From the NCBI RefSeq assembly GCF_000312025.1, contig NZ_HE978594.1, positions 72,965-132,056 of the forward strand: a DNA stretch of 59,092 bases, written 5' to 3'. Below, one piece after another: positions 17,075 to 26,194 of the stretch. The position numbers and the translations under genes are program-made. Origin of the DNA: Peptoniphilus timonensis JC401 (GTDB lineage Bacteria > Bacillota > Clostridia > Tissierellales > Peptoniphilaceae). The notes under the pieces are model-generated. The model worked only from the letters and a program-made list of their open reading frames with translations, did no database searches and was not told the DNA's origin. Each line of letters opens with the position of its first letter. Positions within the stretch are counted from its first letter, which is position 1.

Positions 17075-17825
17075 ACACAATTTCATCTAGTATCTTGATA
17101 ATGTGTTTTTTATATTCAATAAATTTTTTATCTTCAAAAAAATTCTCATCAAAATTTTCTTGTACTTCAATTTCATCAACTATTGTTCCTGGATTTTTGC
17201 CTAAAATATAAATTCTATCTGATATCTTTATTGCTTCTTCTATATCATGGCTTATAAAAATTGTGGAAATTCCCATTTCACTAATAATATTTTTGTACCA
17301 CTTGTGTATTGACGCCTTAGTTATTGCATCTAGGGCAGAAAAAGGTTCATCCAGTAAAGCAACTTCTTTTGAAAAAACATAAGTCCTAAGAAGAGCTGCA
17401 CGCTGAGCCATTCCACCAGATAGCTGAGCAGGATATTTTTCTTCATATCCATTAAGTCCAAAGTCTTTAAAGAGGCCACGAACTTTTTCACGAGCAACTT
17501 TTTTCTTCTCTCCCCTTAAAACTAGAGGCAGCGATACATTGTCAATTATTGTCATGTAGGGAAGAAGCATGTCCTTTTGAAGCATATAGGAAATTCTTCC
17601 TGCACTAGATGTCACATCTTCTCCCTTTAAATAAACTTTGCCAGAGTCAGCTTTTAATAGACCAGCAATTATATTAAATAAAGTTGTCTTTCCACTTCCA
17701 GAAACTCCAACAAGAGAGACTAATTCCCCCTTATTTAATTTTATATTGATGTCTTTTAGGACCTCTTTTCCATTAAAAGATTTATTGATATTTTCAACTC
17801 TTAAAATTTCTAATTTTTCGCTCAT
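17073..17825 (-). CDS. ABC transporter ATP-binding protein, thiamine-precursor type
   Basis: ATPase of the importer encoded by this operon. 250 residues with Walker A GVSGSGKTT (about 41-49), ABC signature LSGGMAQR, Walker B VALLDEPFSALD and the H-loop ISHDIEE. It belongs to the nitrate/sulfonate/HMP group of ATPases; the TPP riboswitch upstream assigns it to uptake of thiamine or its pyrimidine precursor (ThiZ role). Its start overlaps the binding-protein gene by four bases. Confidence 0.9.
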   Translation of the reverse strand: MSEKLEILRVENINKSFNGKEVLKDINIKLNKGELVSLVGVSGSGKTTLFNIIAGLLKADSGKVYLKGEDVTSSAGRISYMLQKDMLLPYMTIIDNVSLPLVLRGEKKKVAREKVRGLFKDFGLNGYEEKYPAQLSGGMAQRAALLRTYVFSKEVALLDEPFSALDAITKASIHKWYKNIISEMGISTIFISHDIEEAIKISDRIYILGKNPGTIVDEIEVQENFDENFFEDKKFIEYKKHIIKILDEIV

Positions 17826-18841
17826 TTTAATTTTTCTGGATTTGCAAAATCGTTAGTGAAGCCAAAGTCCTTTGGAATTTCTCTATCAATTAATTTATTT
17901 TCCCACAACCATTGGTAGAAATTATTCCATCTTTCTGCATCAATCTCACCAAAGTATTTGGCATCATCTTGATATTTATCTGCAAGATATTCCATTCCTT
18001 GTTGTACAAGATCTTTATCTAGTTCTGGATTAATTTTAACTAAAATTTCTGCTGCTTCTTTTGGATTTTCCTTTGCATAATCATAGCCCTTTGTAAAAGC
18101 ACGCATAAATCTCTTTGCCACATCTTCCTTATCCTTTAAGAAGTCATTATTTGTAATTAGAATTGGTGTGTAATAGTCAAAAACTGGACTGATATCTCTA
18201 AAGGCAAAATAATTTATTGGCACATTGTCCTTTGCTGCAAGAACTCCATCAACTTGATAGAAAACCCAAACAGATTCGATTTTTCCGCTAATTGCTTGAA
18301 CTGCATTTACAACATTTTCTGGTAGAAGTTCAACTTTTGAAAAGTCTCCGCCATCATCTGTTATAACTTGTCTTAAAATTGCTTGTTCAATTGGAAGTCT
18401 CCAAGTCGCATAATTGTGTCCCTCCATGTCCTTTGGTCTTTCTATTCCAGTTTCTTTAAGAGAAATAATACCAGAAGTGTTGTGATTAATGATAGCAGCT
18501 ACAGCTGTAACTGGAAGCGGCTCTTCGCTGGCAAAAGCTGGTGCAATTGTATCTTGGTAAGATACACCAAAGTCAGCCTTTCCTGATGCAACAAGAGCTT
18601 CTGCACCATTTGCTGGTGGTTGATTTACTTCAACTTCTATTCCTTCTTCTTCAAAAAGTCCCTTGTCCATGGCAACATAAAGACCTGCGTGATTTACATT
18701 TGGTTCCCAATCTAGCAGGAAGCTCACTTTTTCTTTTGGAAGATCTTTTGCATCTTCTGCTTTTTTATCTTCCTTCTTTCCACATCCTGTTAAAGCTATT
18801 CCCACTAAAAATAAAATTAATAATTTTCTTAAATTTTTCAT
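17822..18841 (-). CDS. ABC transporter substrate-binding lipoprotein, NMT1/THI5-like (ThiY role)
   Basis: Binds the pyrimidine thiamine precursor outside the membrane. Start at 18841 (MKNLRKLL) after GGAGGAAGA, overlapping the permease stop as ATGA. The lipoprotein signal ends in IALTGC. Family features of NMT1/THI5 proteins: VSFLLDWEPNVNHAGLYVAMDKGLFEEEGI near the N-terminus and a two-lobed periplasmic-binding fold; GKADFGVSYQDTI matches the ligand pocket loop. The ligand (HMP or formyl-amino-pyrimidine) is inferred from family and riboswitch. Confidence 0.9.
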   Translation of the reverse strand: MKNLRKLLILFLVGIALTGCGKKEDKKAEDAKDLPKEKVSFLLDWEPNVNHAGLYVAMDKGLFEEEGIEVEVNQPPANGAEALVASGKADFGVSYQDTIAPAFASEEPLPVTAVAAIINHNTSGIISLKETGIERPKDMEGHNYATWRLPIEQAILRQVITDDGGDFSKVELLPENVVNAVQAISGKIESVWVFYQVDGVLAAKDNVPINYFAFRDISPVFDYYTPILITNNDFLKDKEDVAKRFMRAFTKGYDYAKENPKEAAEILVKINPELDKDLVQQGMEYLADKYQDDAKYFGEIDAERWNNFYQWLWENKLIDREIPKDFGFTNDFANPEKLK

Positions 18842-19602
18842 TCTTCCTCCGTCCACGGCATGACTTTTCTTTGAATAAAAGTAACTAGCTTCATCAAAAA
18901 AAGTGAAATTGCCGAAATTAAAAAAATAACTGCAAACATCTTGTCAAAGGAGTAATTTTTTTGAACCCTGATCATATATACTCCAAGTCCCTTGTAACCA
19001 CCTAGCCATTCAGCTATCACAGCTCCTACCACTGAATAAGATACAGCAATTTTAAGAGCAGCAAAAAAATTCGTCAGGCTCTCAGGAAATTTAATGTACT
19101 TGTAAATTTCATACTTGCCTGCTCCCATGGCCTTTAAAAGATTAATCTTATCTGGGTCAACTTGTTTAAAGGCTTCTAAAAGAGAAACTGCTATGGGAAA
19201 GAAAGTTCCAATGACTATTAGGGCAATTTTTGGTTTTACACCATAGCCCATCCAGAGAACAAGCAGTGGTGCAATGGCAACTGTGGGAACAGTTTGACTA
19301 ATTACTAAAATTGGATAAAAGGCAGCATACATTGTGTCCGATAAATCCATTAATAGCGCAACTATAAATCCCAAGCTAAGTCCCACAAAAAGTCCCAAAA
19401 AAGCTTCAGTAAGTGTAGTAGTCATGTGAGAAGAAATTGTTGGAAAGTCTGTCACAAAGGCCTTTATAACATCAAAAGGCTTTGGAAGCATAAACCTTGA
19501 GACAATTTCTCTACTTGTGACAAAGTGCCAAAGGACTAAAATAATTACTATCAAAGAAGCTGCTGAGATATTATCCTTGATACTTGCCTGTTTTTTCTTC
19601 AA
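18838..19602 (-). CDS. ABC transporter permease, thiamine-precursor type (ThiX role)
   Basis: 254 residues, six membrane segments, BPD_transp_1 family with the cytoplasmic EAA loop (AMGAGKYEIYKYIKFPESLTNFFAALK). Starts with TTG inside the end of the upstream gene (32-base overlap), with AAAGGG about ten bases before. Overlaps the binding-protein gene by four bases; the order ThiX-ThiY-ThiZ in one operon is the usual layout. Confidence 0.9.
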   Translation of the reverse strand: MKKKQASIKDNISAASLIVIILVLWHFVTSREIVSRFMLPKPFDVIKAFVTDFPTISSHMTTTLTEAFLGLFVGLSLGFIVALLMDLSDTMYAAFYPILVISQTVPTVAIAPLLVLWMGYGVKPKIALIVIGTFFPIAVSLLEAFKQVDPDKINLLKAMGAGKYEIYKYIKFPESLTNFFAALKIAVSYSVVGAVIAEWLGGYKGLGVYMIRVQKNYSFDKMFAVIFLISAISLFLMKLVTFIQRKVMPWTEEE

Positions 19603-19870
19603 TTGTCAAAATCCCTTTCTCAGAATAAAAAGTCTTAGAATAACAAGCTACTTGTTCTGAAATTTCTCCTGATAATTTTACACAGTTTTTTAAAATTTCA
19701 AAGGCCTTGTCAAAGTCATCGAGTTCTATAACTGTTTCAAAGGGAGTAACTACATAAGTTACATTTTCACTTTGGATATATTCTATAACCTTATCTACTA
19801 CTTCAACAATAGATTCTGATGTTCCTTCTTTTGTAGTAGGTAAAATTTGTATTGCTATTGAAATTTTCAT
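19571..19870 (-). CDS. MTH1187-family thiamine-binding protein
   Basis: 99 residues starting at 19870 (MKISIAIQILP) after AAGGAGGTTAAT; an upstream GTG would place the start inside the riboswitch terminator. Ferredoxin-like domain with TKEGTSESIVEVVDKVIEYI and VTYVVTPFETVIELDDFDKAFEIL, as in YqgV/MTH1187 proteins, some of which bind thiamine or HMP. It is the first gene after the TPP riboswitch, which supports a thiamine-related role. Confidence 0.85.
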   Translation of the reverse strand: MKISIAIQILPTTKEGTSESIVEVVDKVIEYIQSENVTYVVTPFETVIELDDFDKAFEILKNCVKLSGEISEQVACYSKTFYSEKGILTIEEKTGKYQG

Positions 19871-19894
19871 ATTAACCTCCTTGTTAAAAAATAC

Positions 19895-19922
19895 AATAAA
19901 AAAAGCCTCCACAAATAGAGGC
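19895..19922 (-). terminator. Riboswitch expression-platform terminator
   Basis: GCCTC-TATTTGT-GGAGGC followed by seven T on the minus strand, directly after the TPP aptamer. Confidence 0.88.
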
Positions 19923-20002
19923 AGCTTTCCCTAGACAGCATTACCTGTCCCGGTTCAAAGGGTTTAAGGATAAACCTAATCTCAGCATGCGCTCCCCTGA
20001 CA
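19923..20002 (-). ncRNA. TPP (THI-box) riboswitch aptamer
   Basis: The minus strand shows the conserved THI-box elements in order: GGGGAGC, GCTGAGAT, AAACCCTTTGAACC and the GGACAGGTAATGC-like 3' region. The downstream terminator implies that TPP binding stops transcription of the thiamine-precursor transporter genes. Confidence 0.95.
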
Positions 20003-20007
20003 AGTTA

Positions 20008-20036
20008 ATTATAGACATATAAGTTATTTATTACAA
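20008..20036 (-). promoter_or_regulatory. Promoter of the thiamine transporter operon
   Basis: TTGTAA (rc of 20031-20036), 17-base spacer, TATAAT (rc of 20008-20013), immediately upstream of the riboswitch. Confidence 0.8.
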
Positions 20037-20053
20037 GCTAATTGAAATTTCAT

Positions 20054-20080
20054 AAAAAAAGTAGGCAAAATGCCTACCTA
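20054..20080 (-). terminator. Terminator after nitroreductase gene
   Basis: Perfect stem GTAGGCA / TGCCTAC with a three-base loop, followed by seven T on the minus strand. Confidence 0.87.
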
Positions 20081-20090
20081 AAATTATAAT

Positions 20091-20666
20091 TTATTCAAAA
20101 ACCTTTAAAATTTCTTCAATTGCTTTTTTTTCTTTTGCTTCTGCTTCTTCTTCAATTTTGCCAAAAGGCATTTCTGCAATAAGTTCCCAAGAAGCAGGAA
20201 GATTATAATCTTCTTTTACCCAAGAATCTATAACTGGATTGTAGTGTTGATTGCTTGCTCCAATATTTTCATCACGAAGGGCTTGCCATAGATTTAATTC
20301 AAGCATAGCAGCTGAATGATGACCCCAAGTTTCAAAATATTCTTTATAGGATGGAATATCTTTTTCTTGCTTTTTTATTTCATCAGTATCAATGAAAAAT
20401 AGGGCAGTTCCCTTGGCGTGATAAAAACCGTGAAACTTTTCTTCTTTAATTTTGTTGTCAAAAGTTTCATTTACCTTATTCCAAAATTCCTTAGATTTTT
20501 CATCGAATAATAAAACAATTCTTGTCGTTTGAGAATTCATGTGGGAAGGAGTTACATTCATTACATCTTCCACAAGATATTTTATTTCTTCGTTGGAAAG
20601 GTCTACATCTTCTGACAAGTTGTAATAAGACCTTCTCTTTTTAATTATTTCTATATAGTTTTTCAT
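20091..20666 (-). CDS. Nitroreductase family flavoprotein
   Basis: 191 residues; FMN-dependent NAD(P)H oxidoreductase fold. Features: KKRRSYYNLSED at the N-terminus (FMN phosphate contact), TPSHMNSQTTRIVLLFDE, and WGHHSAAMLELNLWQALRDENIGASNQHYNP, the helix and loop next to the flavin. The C-terminus is glutamate/lysine-rich. The natural substrate is not predictable. Single gene with its own terminator. Confidence 0.88.
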   Translation of the reverse strand: MKNYIEIIKKRRSYYNLSEDVDLSNEEIKYLVEDVMNVTPSHMNSQTTRIVLLFDEKSKEFWNKVNETFDNKIKEEKFHGFYHAKGTALFFIDTDEIKKQEKDIPSYKEYFETWGHHSAAMLELNLWQALRDENIGASNQHYNPVIDSWVKEDYNLPASWELIAEMPFGKIEEEAEAKEKKAIEEILKVFE

Positions 20667-20718
20667 AATTCACCTCTTGCTAAATTAATAACTTAATATG
20701 ATGATACCCTAAACTAGA

Positions 20719-22464
20719 TTATTCTAACCTGCCACCCTTGGTGTATAGATTGTAATAGTAGCCTTTTTTATCCATTAGCTCTTTATGAGAACCTCTTTCC
20801 ACAATACCTTCCTTTGTCATCACAAGGATTAAATCTGCATTTTGAACAGTAGTAAGTCTATGGGCAATAGTAAGTGTTGTCCTTCCCTTTGATAATTTTT
20901 CTATAGAATCTTGAACAACAACTTCACTTTTATTGTCAAGAGCTGAAGTTGCTTCATCCAAAATTAAGATTGGAGGATTTTTTAAGAAAACCCTAGCTAT
21001 AGAAATTCTTTGTTTTTGTCCTCCAGAAAGTTTAACTCCCCTTTCACCAACATAGGTGTCAAATCCATCTGGCAAGTTTTTTATAAATTCATAAGCACCA
21101 GCAAGTTTTGCAGCTTTTACAACTTCTCTATCACTAGCGCCTTCTTTTCCATAGGCAATATTATCTCTAACAGATCCAGAAAATAAATAAACATCTTGTT
21201 GGACTATTCCAATATTTTCTCTAAGAGATTTTATTTTTACATCACGAACATCAAATCCGTCCACTTTCACTGATCCCTTATCCACATCATAAAATCTTGG
21301 TATCAAATTGCAAATAGTAGTCTTACCTGCACCACTAGGTCCAACTATGGCAAGTTTTTGACCTGGAGAAATTCTAACTGAAAAATCATTTAGGACTTTT
21401 TCTTCTCCCTTACCATAAGAAAAGTCTACATGATCAAAGGAAATTTCACCTCTTAAACTTTTTATTTCAAGAGCGTCACTATTATCTTTTATGTCAGATT
21501 CTATTGCCATAATTTCTGTAAATCTTTCTATACCTGTCATTCCCTTTTGGAATTGTTCAGTAAACTCAATAATTCTTCTAACAGTGGCAATAAGAGATTG
21601 GACATACATTACATAGACAATCAAATCTTCTGGACCAATTTCTCCCTTCATTAAGAAATATCCACCAGAAATTATTAAAATGAGATACATTAGCCCGTCA
21701 AAAATCCTGTTTACCGTGTTAAATCCAGCCATAGACTTGTAATATCTCTTTTTAATGCCCAAAAATTTGTTGTTTTCTTTATTGAATTTTTCATTTTCCA
21801 AATCTTCTTTAGCAAAAGATTTTACAACTCTTATACCTAGAAGAGAGTCTTCTATACTAGAGTTTAAATTTCCTACGTGAACTCTTTGATCTTTTTGAGC
21901 TTTTCTCATTTTATTTCTAAAATGACCAGAAAAATATATCATAAGTGGAATCATAATATAAATAAGAAGAGTCATTTTTACATTGAAGTTTAGGAGAATA
22001 ATAAGTGAAATAATTATCTTAATGGCTCCAATAAAATATTCTTCTGGACAGTGATGGGCAAATTCTGTTATATCAAATAAATCGTTGGTGATTCTTGACA
22101 TAATAACTCCAACCTTGGTTTCATTGTAAAAAGTATCTGATAGACTTTGAAGATGGGAATACAAGTCCTTTCTCATATCAGTTTCTATTTTGGCACCCAT
22201 AATGTGTCCAATACTTGTCATAAAATATTGAGCAATTACTTCCACAATTTTTATTCCTACATATATAAGTGATAATTTTAGGATAAAATCAAATGTGATG
22301 GAAAGAATGTCTTCCATACCTCTATTTGTCAAAGCTCTTAATATCAGTGGCAAGATCATTTCACTTGCAGTTGTAAGTCCTGCACACAATAAATCTAAAA
22401 AAAGAGTAAATCTATATTTATAAAAATAGGGCAAAACTTTTTTTATTAAATTTTTATTTTTCAT
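20719..22464 (-). CDS. ABC-type exporter, fused permease and ATPase
   Basis: 581 residues from the ATG at 22464 (MKNKNLIKKV) after GGGGAGGAAAT; an in-frame upstream start would lack a ribosome site. The N-terminal ~310 residues form a six-helix type I exporter domain; the C-terminal ATPase has Walker A GPSGAGKTT, Q-loop, signature LSGGQKQR, Walker B PPILILDEATSALD and H-loop AHRLTT. It works as a dimer; only one half-transporter is encoded here, so it is a homodimer or pairs elsewhere. Substrate unknown. Confidence 0.9.
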   Translation of the reverse strand: MKNKNLIKKVLPYFYKYRFTLFLDLLCAGLTTASEMILPLILRALTNRGMEDILSITFDFILKLSLIYVGIKIVEVIAQYFMTSIGHIMGAKIETDMRKDLYSHLQSLSDTFYNETKVGVIMSRITNDLFDITEFAHHCPEEYFIGAIKIIISLIILLNFNVKMTLLIYIMIPLMIYFSGHFRNKMRKAQKDQRVHVGNLNSSIEDSLLGIRVVKSFAKEDLENEKFNKENNKFLGIKKRYYKSMAGFNTVNRIFDGLMYLILIISGGYFLMKGEIGPEDLIVYVMYVQSLIATVRRIIEFTEQFQKGMTGIERFTEIMAIESDIKDNSDALEIKSLRGEISFDHVDFSYGKGEEKVLNDFSVRISPGQKLAIVGPSGAGKTTICNLIPRFYDVDKGSVKVDGFDVRDVKIKSLRENIGIVQQDVYLFSGSVRDNIAYGKEGASDREVVKAAKLAGAYEFIKNLPDGFDTYVGERGVKLSGGQKQRISIARVFLKNPPILILDEATSALDNKSEVVVQDSIEKLSKGRTTLTIAHRLTTVQNADLILVMTKEGIVERGSHKELMDKKGYYYNLYTKGGRLE

Positions 22465-22553
22465 ATTTCCTCCCCTTAATCTTATTTTTTCTATTGCACT
22501 ATACATAATAACACAAAAACTAAATTCTTTGGAATACTAGAAATCAAGCTTAC

Positions 22554-22582
22554 TTGACATAAAATTTCAAACAAATTATAAT
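22554..22582 (+). promoter_or_regulatory. Promoter of murJ
   Basis: TTGACA (22554-22559), 17-base spacer, TATAAT (22577-22582): a perfect consensus sigma-A promoter. Confidence 0.92.
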
Positions 22583-22611
22583 TTGATAAGACTTATAAAG
22601 GAGATTTTAAA

Positions 22612-24213
22612 TTGGAAAATAAAAGTAGCGAAAGCAGCACAGGTTCAAGAATTGCAAAGTCAACTCTTGCCATCACAGGCTTTCTTTTAATAGGAAAAAT
22701 TTTCGGCTTTTTTAGAGAATCACTGACAGCCTATGTCTTTGGTGCCGGCACTGAAATGGATGCCTTTTCTCTTGCACAAGCTGCGACAGCAATGATTGCA
22801 GGTTTTGTAACACAAGCAATAGCCACAACTTATATACCTTCTGCCCAAAAAGCAGAAAGCGACCATGGACCAAGTAGAAAAAATTATTTCACAAATAACT
22901 TATTGATGGTTACATCTCTTGTTTCCTTTGTCCTAATAATTCTTGGAATTCTTTTTCCAAATCAAATTGCACTTTTAACTGCATCACAAGCTGATCCAGA
23001 AACTTACGCCATTGTAGTAAAATTAATCCAAGTTGGAATGCCAGTGGTTTTATTTTCATCTTGGGTCGGTGTAATGGAAGGCTACCTTCAACACGGTGGC
23101 AAATTTGCCGCAACAGGTGCCATTGCCATTCCACTTAATTTAACTTATATAATTTATCTTGCAATTTTCTCCCATCACGTTGGCATAATGGGACTAACAA
23201 TTGCATCAGTCCTTGGAATACTTGCACAATTTTTATTTTTGCTTCCAAACGCAATGAAAATCGGTTACAGACCAAAATTGGTCGCAGACTTTAAGGACGA
23301 GTATGTTAGAGAAGCAATAGTCCTTGCCCTTCCAGTTTTCGTTTCTGTATCAGTTAATGACATAAACACAATTGTTAATAGAAACCTTGCATCGGGAATG
23401 GGCGAAGGTGCAGCCTCAATTTTATATTATTCAAACAAAATGAATACCATGATAATTGGAATTTTTATAACAGCAATAACTGCCATAGTTTTCCCTATCC
23501 TCACAAGAACTTTGGGATCAGGCGACATGAAACTTGGTAAAAAAGTTATGAATGCATCAATAAAAACTGTTTTATTTATAACAGTTCCAGCAACTGTGGG
23601 ACTAATAATACTTGCAAGACCAATAATAGAAATTGCCTTTGTCCGTGGATATTTTACTGCAGCAGATGGTATTGCAGCAACATCAACACTTAGATGTTAT
23701 TCTCTATCCTTAATTTCAATTTCTGTTATCAATGTTTTAAATAGAATTTACTATTCTATCGAGGATACAAAGACGCCTTTTTATGTTGGAATAACAAATG
23801 TAGCAATTAATGTTGGCCTTAATCTCTTGGTTGCAAGACATTATGGCACTAATGGACTTGCAGCATCTGTTTCCATTGCTACAACAATTGCAGTTTTTAT
23901 TTCCTTTATCTTGCTGAAAAGAAAAATTGGAAATCTTGGAACAAAATCCTACATCAAAGCCTTGATTAAAACATTTATGGCTTCAATAGCAATGGGTCTT
24001 GTGGCACTTTCCTACTTCCCTTACGAAAAGCTTATAATGTCTTTGACATCAGGAGGACTTCAAACTCTATTAAGACTAATATTTTTAATGATAGTAGTAT
24101 TTATTGCAGCAACAGTTTATGTATTTTTCCTTTACAAATTAGGAGTTCGCGAAGTTCGCGATGTTGTTAATATTGTTAGAGAAAAATTAGAAAATAAAAA
24201 GTTAAAAATTTAG
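22612..24213 (+). CDS. murJ: Lipid II flippase MurJ (MviN family)
   Basis: Moves lipid II across the membrane for peptidoglycan synthesis. 533 residues starting with TTG after AAAGGAGAT. About 14 membrane segments; family features include GKIFGFFRESLTAYVFGAGTEMDAF in the first cytoplasmic region and the mid-protein LNRIYYSIEDTKTPFYVGI. Monocistronic between a strong promoter and a long terminator hairpin. Confidence 0.93.
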   Translation: MENKSSESSTGSRIAKSTLAITGFLLIGKIFGFFRESLTAYVFGAGTEMDAFSLAQAATAMIAGFVTQAIATTYIPSAQKAESDHGPSRKNYFTNNLLMVTSLVSFVLIILGILFPNQIALLTASQADPETYAIVVKLIQVGMPVVLFSSWVGVMEGYLQHGGKFAATGAIAIPLNLTYIIYLAIFSHHVGIMGLTIASVLGILAQFLFLLPNAMKIGYRPKLVADFKDEYVREAIVLALPVFVSVSVNDINTIVNRNLASGMGEGAASILYYSNKMNTMIIGIFITAITAIVFPILTRTLGSGDMKLGKKVMNASIKTVLFITVPATVGLIILARPIIEIAFVRGYFTAADGIAATSTLRCYSLSLISISVINVLNRIYYSIEDTKTPFYVGITNVAINVGLNLLVARHYGTNGLAASVSIATTIAVFISFILLKRKIGNLGTKSYIKALIKTFMASIAMGLVALSYFPYEKLIMSLTSGGLQTLLRLIFLMIVVFIAATVYVFFLYKLGVREVRDVVNIVREKLENKKLKI

Positions 24214-24224
24214 AAAATTAATTT

Positions 24225-24303
24225 AAAAGACTCAAATTTGAAATGCTAATCAATTGTAAATAAAAAATTGATAGCTTCTATTTCAAATTTGAGTCTTTTT
24301 TTA
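24225..24303 (+). terminator. Long hairpin terminator after murJ
   Basis: Twenty-base perfect inverted repeat (AAAAGACTCAAATTTGAAAT at 24225-24244 and its complement ending near 24300) enclosing a second inverted repeat (TCAATT / AATTGA), followed by T residues. It can form one long two-tiered hairpin. Confidence 0.88.
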
Positions 24304-24382
24304 AAATTTTTTAGAATTTATTTAATTAAAGTAGTTATTTACTATTTAAGTGGTATAATATAAATAAATTGGAGGTGTTATT

Positions 24383-25572
24383 ATGGGTGGCGTAATTTTT
24401 GTTCTTGCCATTGTTGTAATCGTTTGCTTTATTTATTGGAAAAAATCACAAAATAAGAGAATTCCTGAAGGTAAAAAATCAATTGAAAAAGTCAATGAAG
24501 CTAATAATTCTAAAAGGGAAAATCTACATAAGACAAGTGATAATTCCAATGGACTTTCTAATAATGAAGATTTAGAAAGAAAAAATAAGAAGGAAGTTTA
24601 TGATGCTTCAAGAAAAAAAGATCGTGGTAAGAAAAGACGTGAAAAGAAAAAATCTAATGAAATAAAATCTGAAGTTAAGGCTGAAGAAGTAAAAGAAGAA
24701 AAACTAAGGCTTATGAAAGTAAAAAAGAAACTAAGATTGAAAATCAAGATATTGATGTAAAAGTTTCTCATGAAGCCGATAAAGTTAAAGAAGATGCTCA
24801 AGCTTCAAAAGAAAATTCTGAAGACTTAGGAAAAAATCTTAAAAAAGAAAATCAAATTAAGGCTAAAGAAGTAAAAGAAGAAAAAACTAAGGCTGATGAA
24901 AGTAAAAAAGAAACTAGACTCTATAATCAAGATATTGATGTAAAAGTTTCTCATGAAGCCGATAAAGTTAAGGAAGATGCTCAAGCTTCAAAAGAAAATT
25001 CTGAAGACTTAGCTAAAGATCTTAATGAAGAAAATCAAGTTAAATCTCAAGAAGTAAAAGAAGAAAAAGTTAAGACCGAAGAAATTAAAAAAGAAAAGAT
25101 ATCCGAGCCAGAAGAAATTAAAAGAGAAAAAGAAAACTTAAAAATTACTAATGAAAAATATTCTGATTTAATATCTTCTCTTAAAAGTAATCCTTGGAAA
25201 AAGGAAGACTTAAATACAAAAGTTAAACTAGAAAATACTAGAACTAAAAAAACCATTTCTGAAGAAGAAATAGATAATCTTCCACTAGACAAGATAAAGT
25301 CTTCCCTAAGTCCAGAATCTGTATCAGAATTTTTAAATGCAGTTAAAACAAATCCTACAATCTTAAAGAGAAAAGATGACACAGCTTACGAATTTACAAG
25401 TAAAGATAAGGATGAAATCGAACTAATTAAAAAGAGATATAATCTTCTTGATAGAGATATTGACAAAATTACTTCTGTCCTCATTTTCGACAAGGACAAT
25501 TTAAAAGTCAAAGAAGTAAAAGATATTTTAGCTGAAGGAAAAAATAGAATTTACATGGAAACAAAATTTTAG
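24383..25572 (+). CDS. Membrane-anchored charged protein with 61-residue tandem repeats, frame-broken
   Basis: Unknown function. Start ATG at 24383 after GGAGGTGTT; the first ~20 residues are a membrane segment (MGGVIFVLAIVVIVCFIYW) with no signal cleavage site, so the rest is probably cytoplasmic. The middle is extremely lysine/glutamate-rich and contains two full copies and a partial third of a 61-residue repeat (183 bases; copies begin near 24686, 24868 and 25051). The C-terminal ~110 residues form a separate mixed domain (LPLDKIKSSLSPESVSEFLNAVK). The frame breaks in copy 1, where a run of five A (24707-24711) is one shorter than in copy 2; adding one A gives one ORF to 25572. It resembles coiled division- or cytoskeleton-associated anchors, but no homologue is recognised. 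Confidence 0.68.
24686..25083 (+). repeat. Tandem 183-base repeat within the charged protein gene
   Basis: Two complete and one partial copy of a 183-base unit (spacing 182 and 183). Copies 1 and 2 share long identical stretches such as the segment encoding QDIDVKVSHEADKVKEDAQAS. Confidence 0.85.
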
Positions 25573-25580
25573 TAGAATAT

Positions 25581-25613
25581 AAAAGTCATAGAAATATGGC
25601 TTTTATTTTTTTG
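25581..25613 (+). terminator. Intrinsic terminator
   Basis: AAAAGTCATA / TATGGCTTTT stem (one G-T pair) then a T-run, nine bases after the repeat-protein stop codon. Confidence 0.78.
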
Positions 25614-25723
25614 CCAAAAATAAATAAAAAATTACAAAGATCCTATTTTTTACTCAAAAATTTAATAAAATTTTTGAATTTTTTTTACTTTTCTAGTTTA
25701 CAATAGGTCTTGGGAGGAAAAAA

Positions 25724-26194
25724 ATGCATAATAAAAAAAGATTAGAAGAAATAGTGAAATTCTTAAATGAAAACACTAGATTTTTAGAAACTAAAAACTT
25801 TATACAACACGGCGACACCACTGTCTATTCCCACCAAATTTCTGTGGCAAAAAAGTCAATTGAGCTAGCAGAAAAATATAATCTTGATGTGGACATGGAC
25901 TCTATGATAAGGGGAGCTCTTCTTCACGATTACTTCCTCTATGATTGGCACGATGGCAAAAGAGAAAGAATGATTCACGGCTTTACCCATCCCATGAAGG
26001 CATATCTAAATGCAAAATCAGAACTAGGCCTTAATAAAATTGAGAGAGATATAATTGTAAAGCACATGTTTCCCCTAACACCGCTCCCTCCAAAATATTT
26101 GGAATCTTGGATTGTAACTTACTCTGACAAGTATGTATCCCTTGTTGAAACTCTAAGGGGAATACCTGTAAAAGTTGGACTGGTTCGCCTATGA
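25724..26194 (+). CDS. HD domain phosphohydrolase
   Basis: 156 residues; metal-dependent phosphohydrolase of the HD superfamily, substrate unknown. The metal ligands are visible: His near residue 37 (YSHQISVAKKSIELAEKY), the HD pair in GALLHDYFLYDWHD, HGFTHPMKAY, and the distal Asp in VTYSDKYVSL. Start ATG after GGGAGGAAAAA. Its end overlaps the next gene by four bases, so the two are coupled; HD proteins are often found next to this CmpB-like membrane protein in Firmicutes. Confidence 0.85.
   Translation: MHNKKRLEEIVKFLNENTRFLETKNFIQHGDTTVYSHQISVAKKSIELAEKYNLDVDMDSMIRGALLHDYFLYDWHDGKRERMIHGFTHPMKAYLNAKSELGLNKIERDIIVKHMFPLTPLPPKYLESWIVTYSDKYVSLVETLRGIPVKVGLVRL

Noticed and set aside
19871-19912. 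GTG start at 19912 for the MTH1187 gene
   Set aside because: It lies inside the riboswitch terminator hairpin; AAGGAGG precedes the ATG at 19870.
24686-25083. CRISPR or mobile repeat
   Set aside because: The 183-base repeats stay in the same reading frame (once one A is restored), so they are protein repeats.
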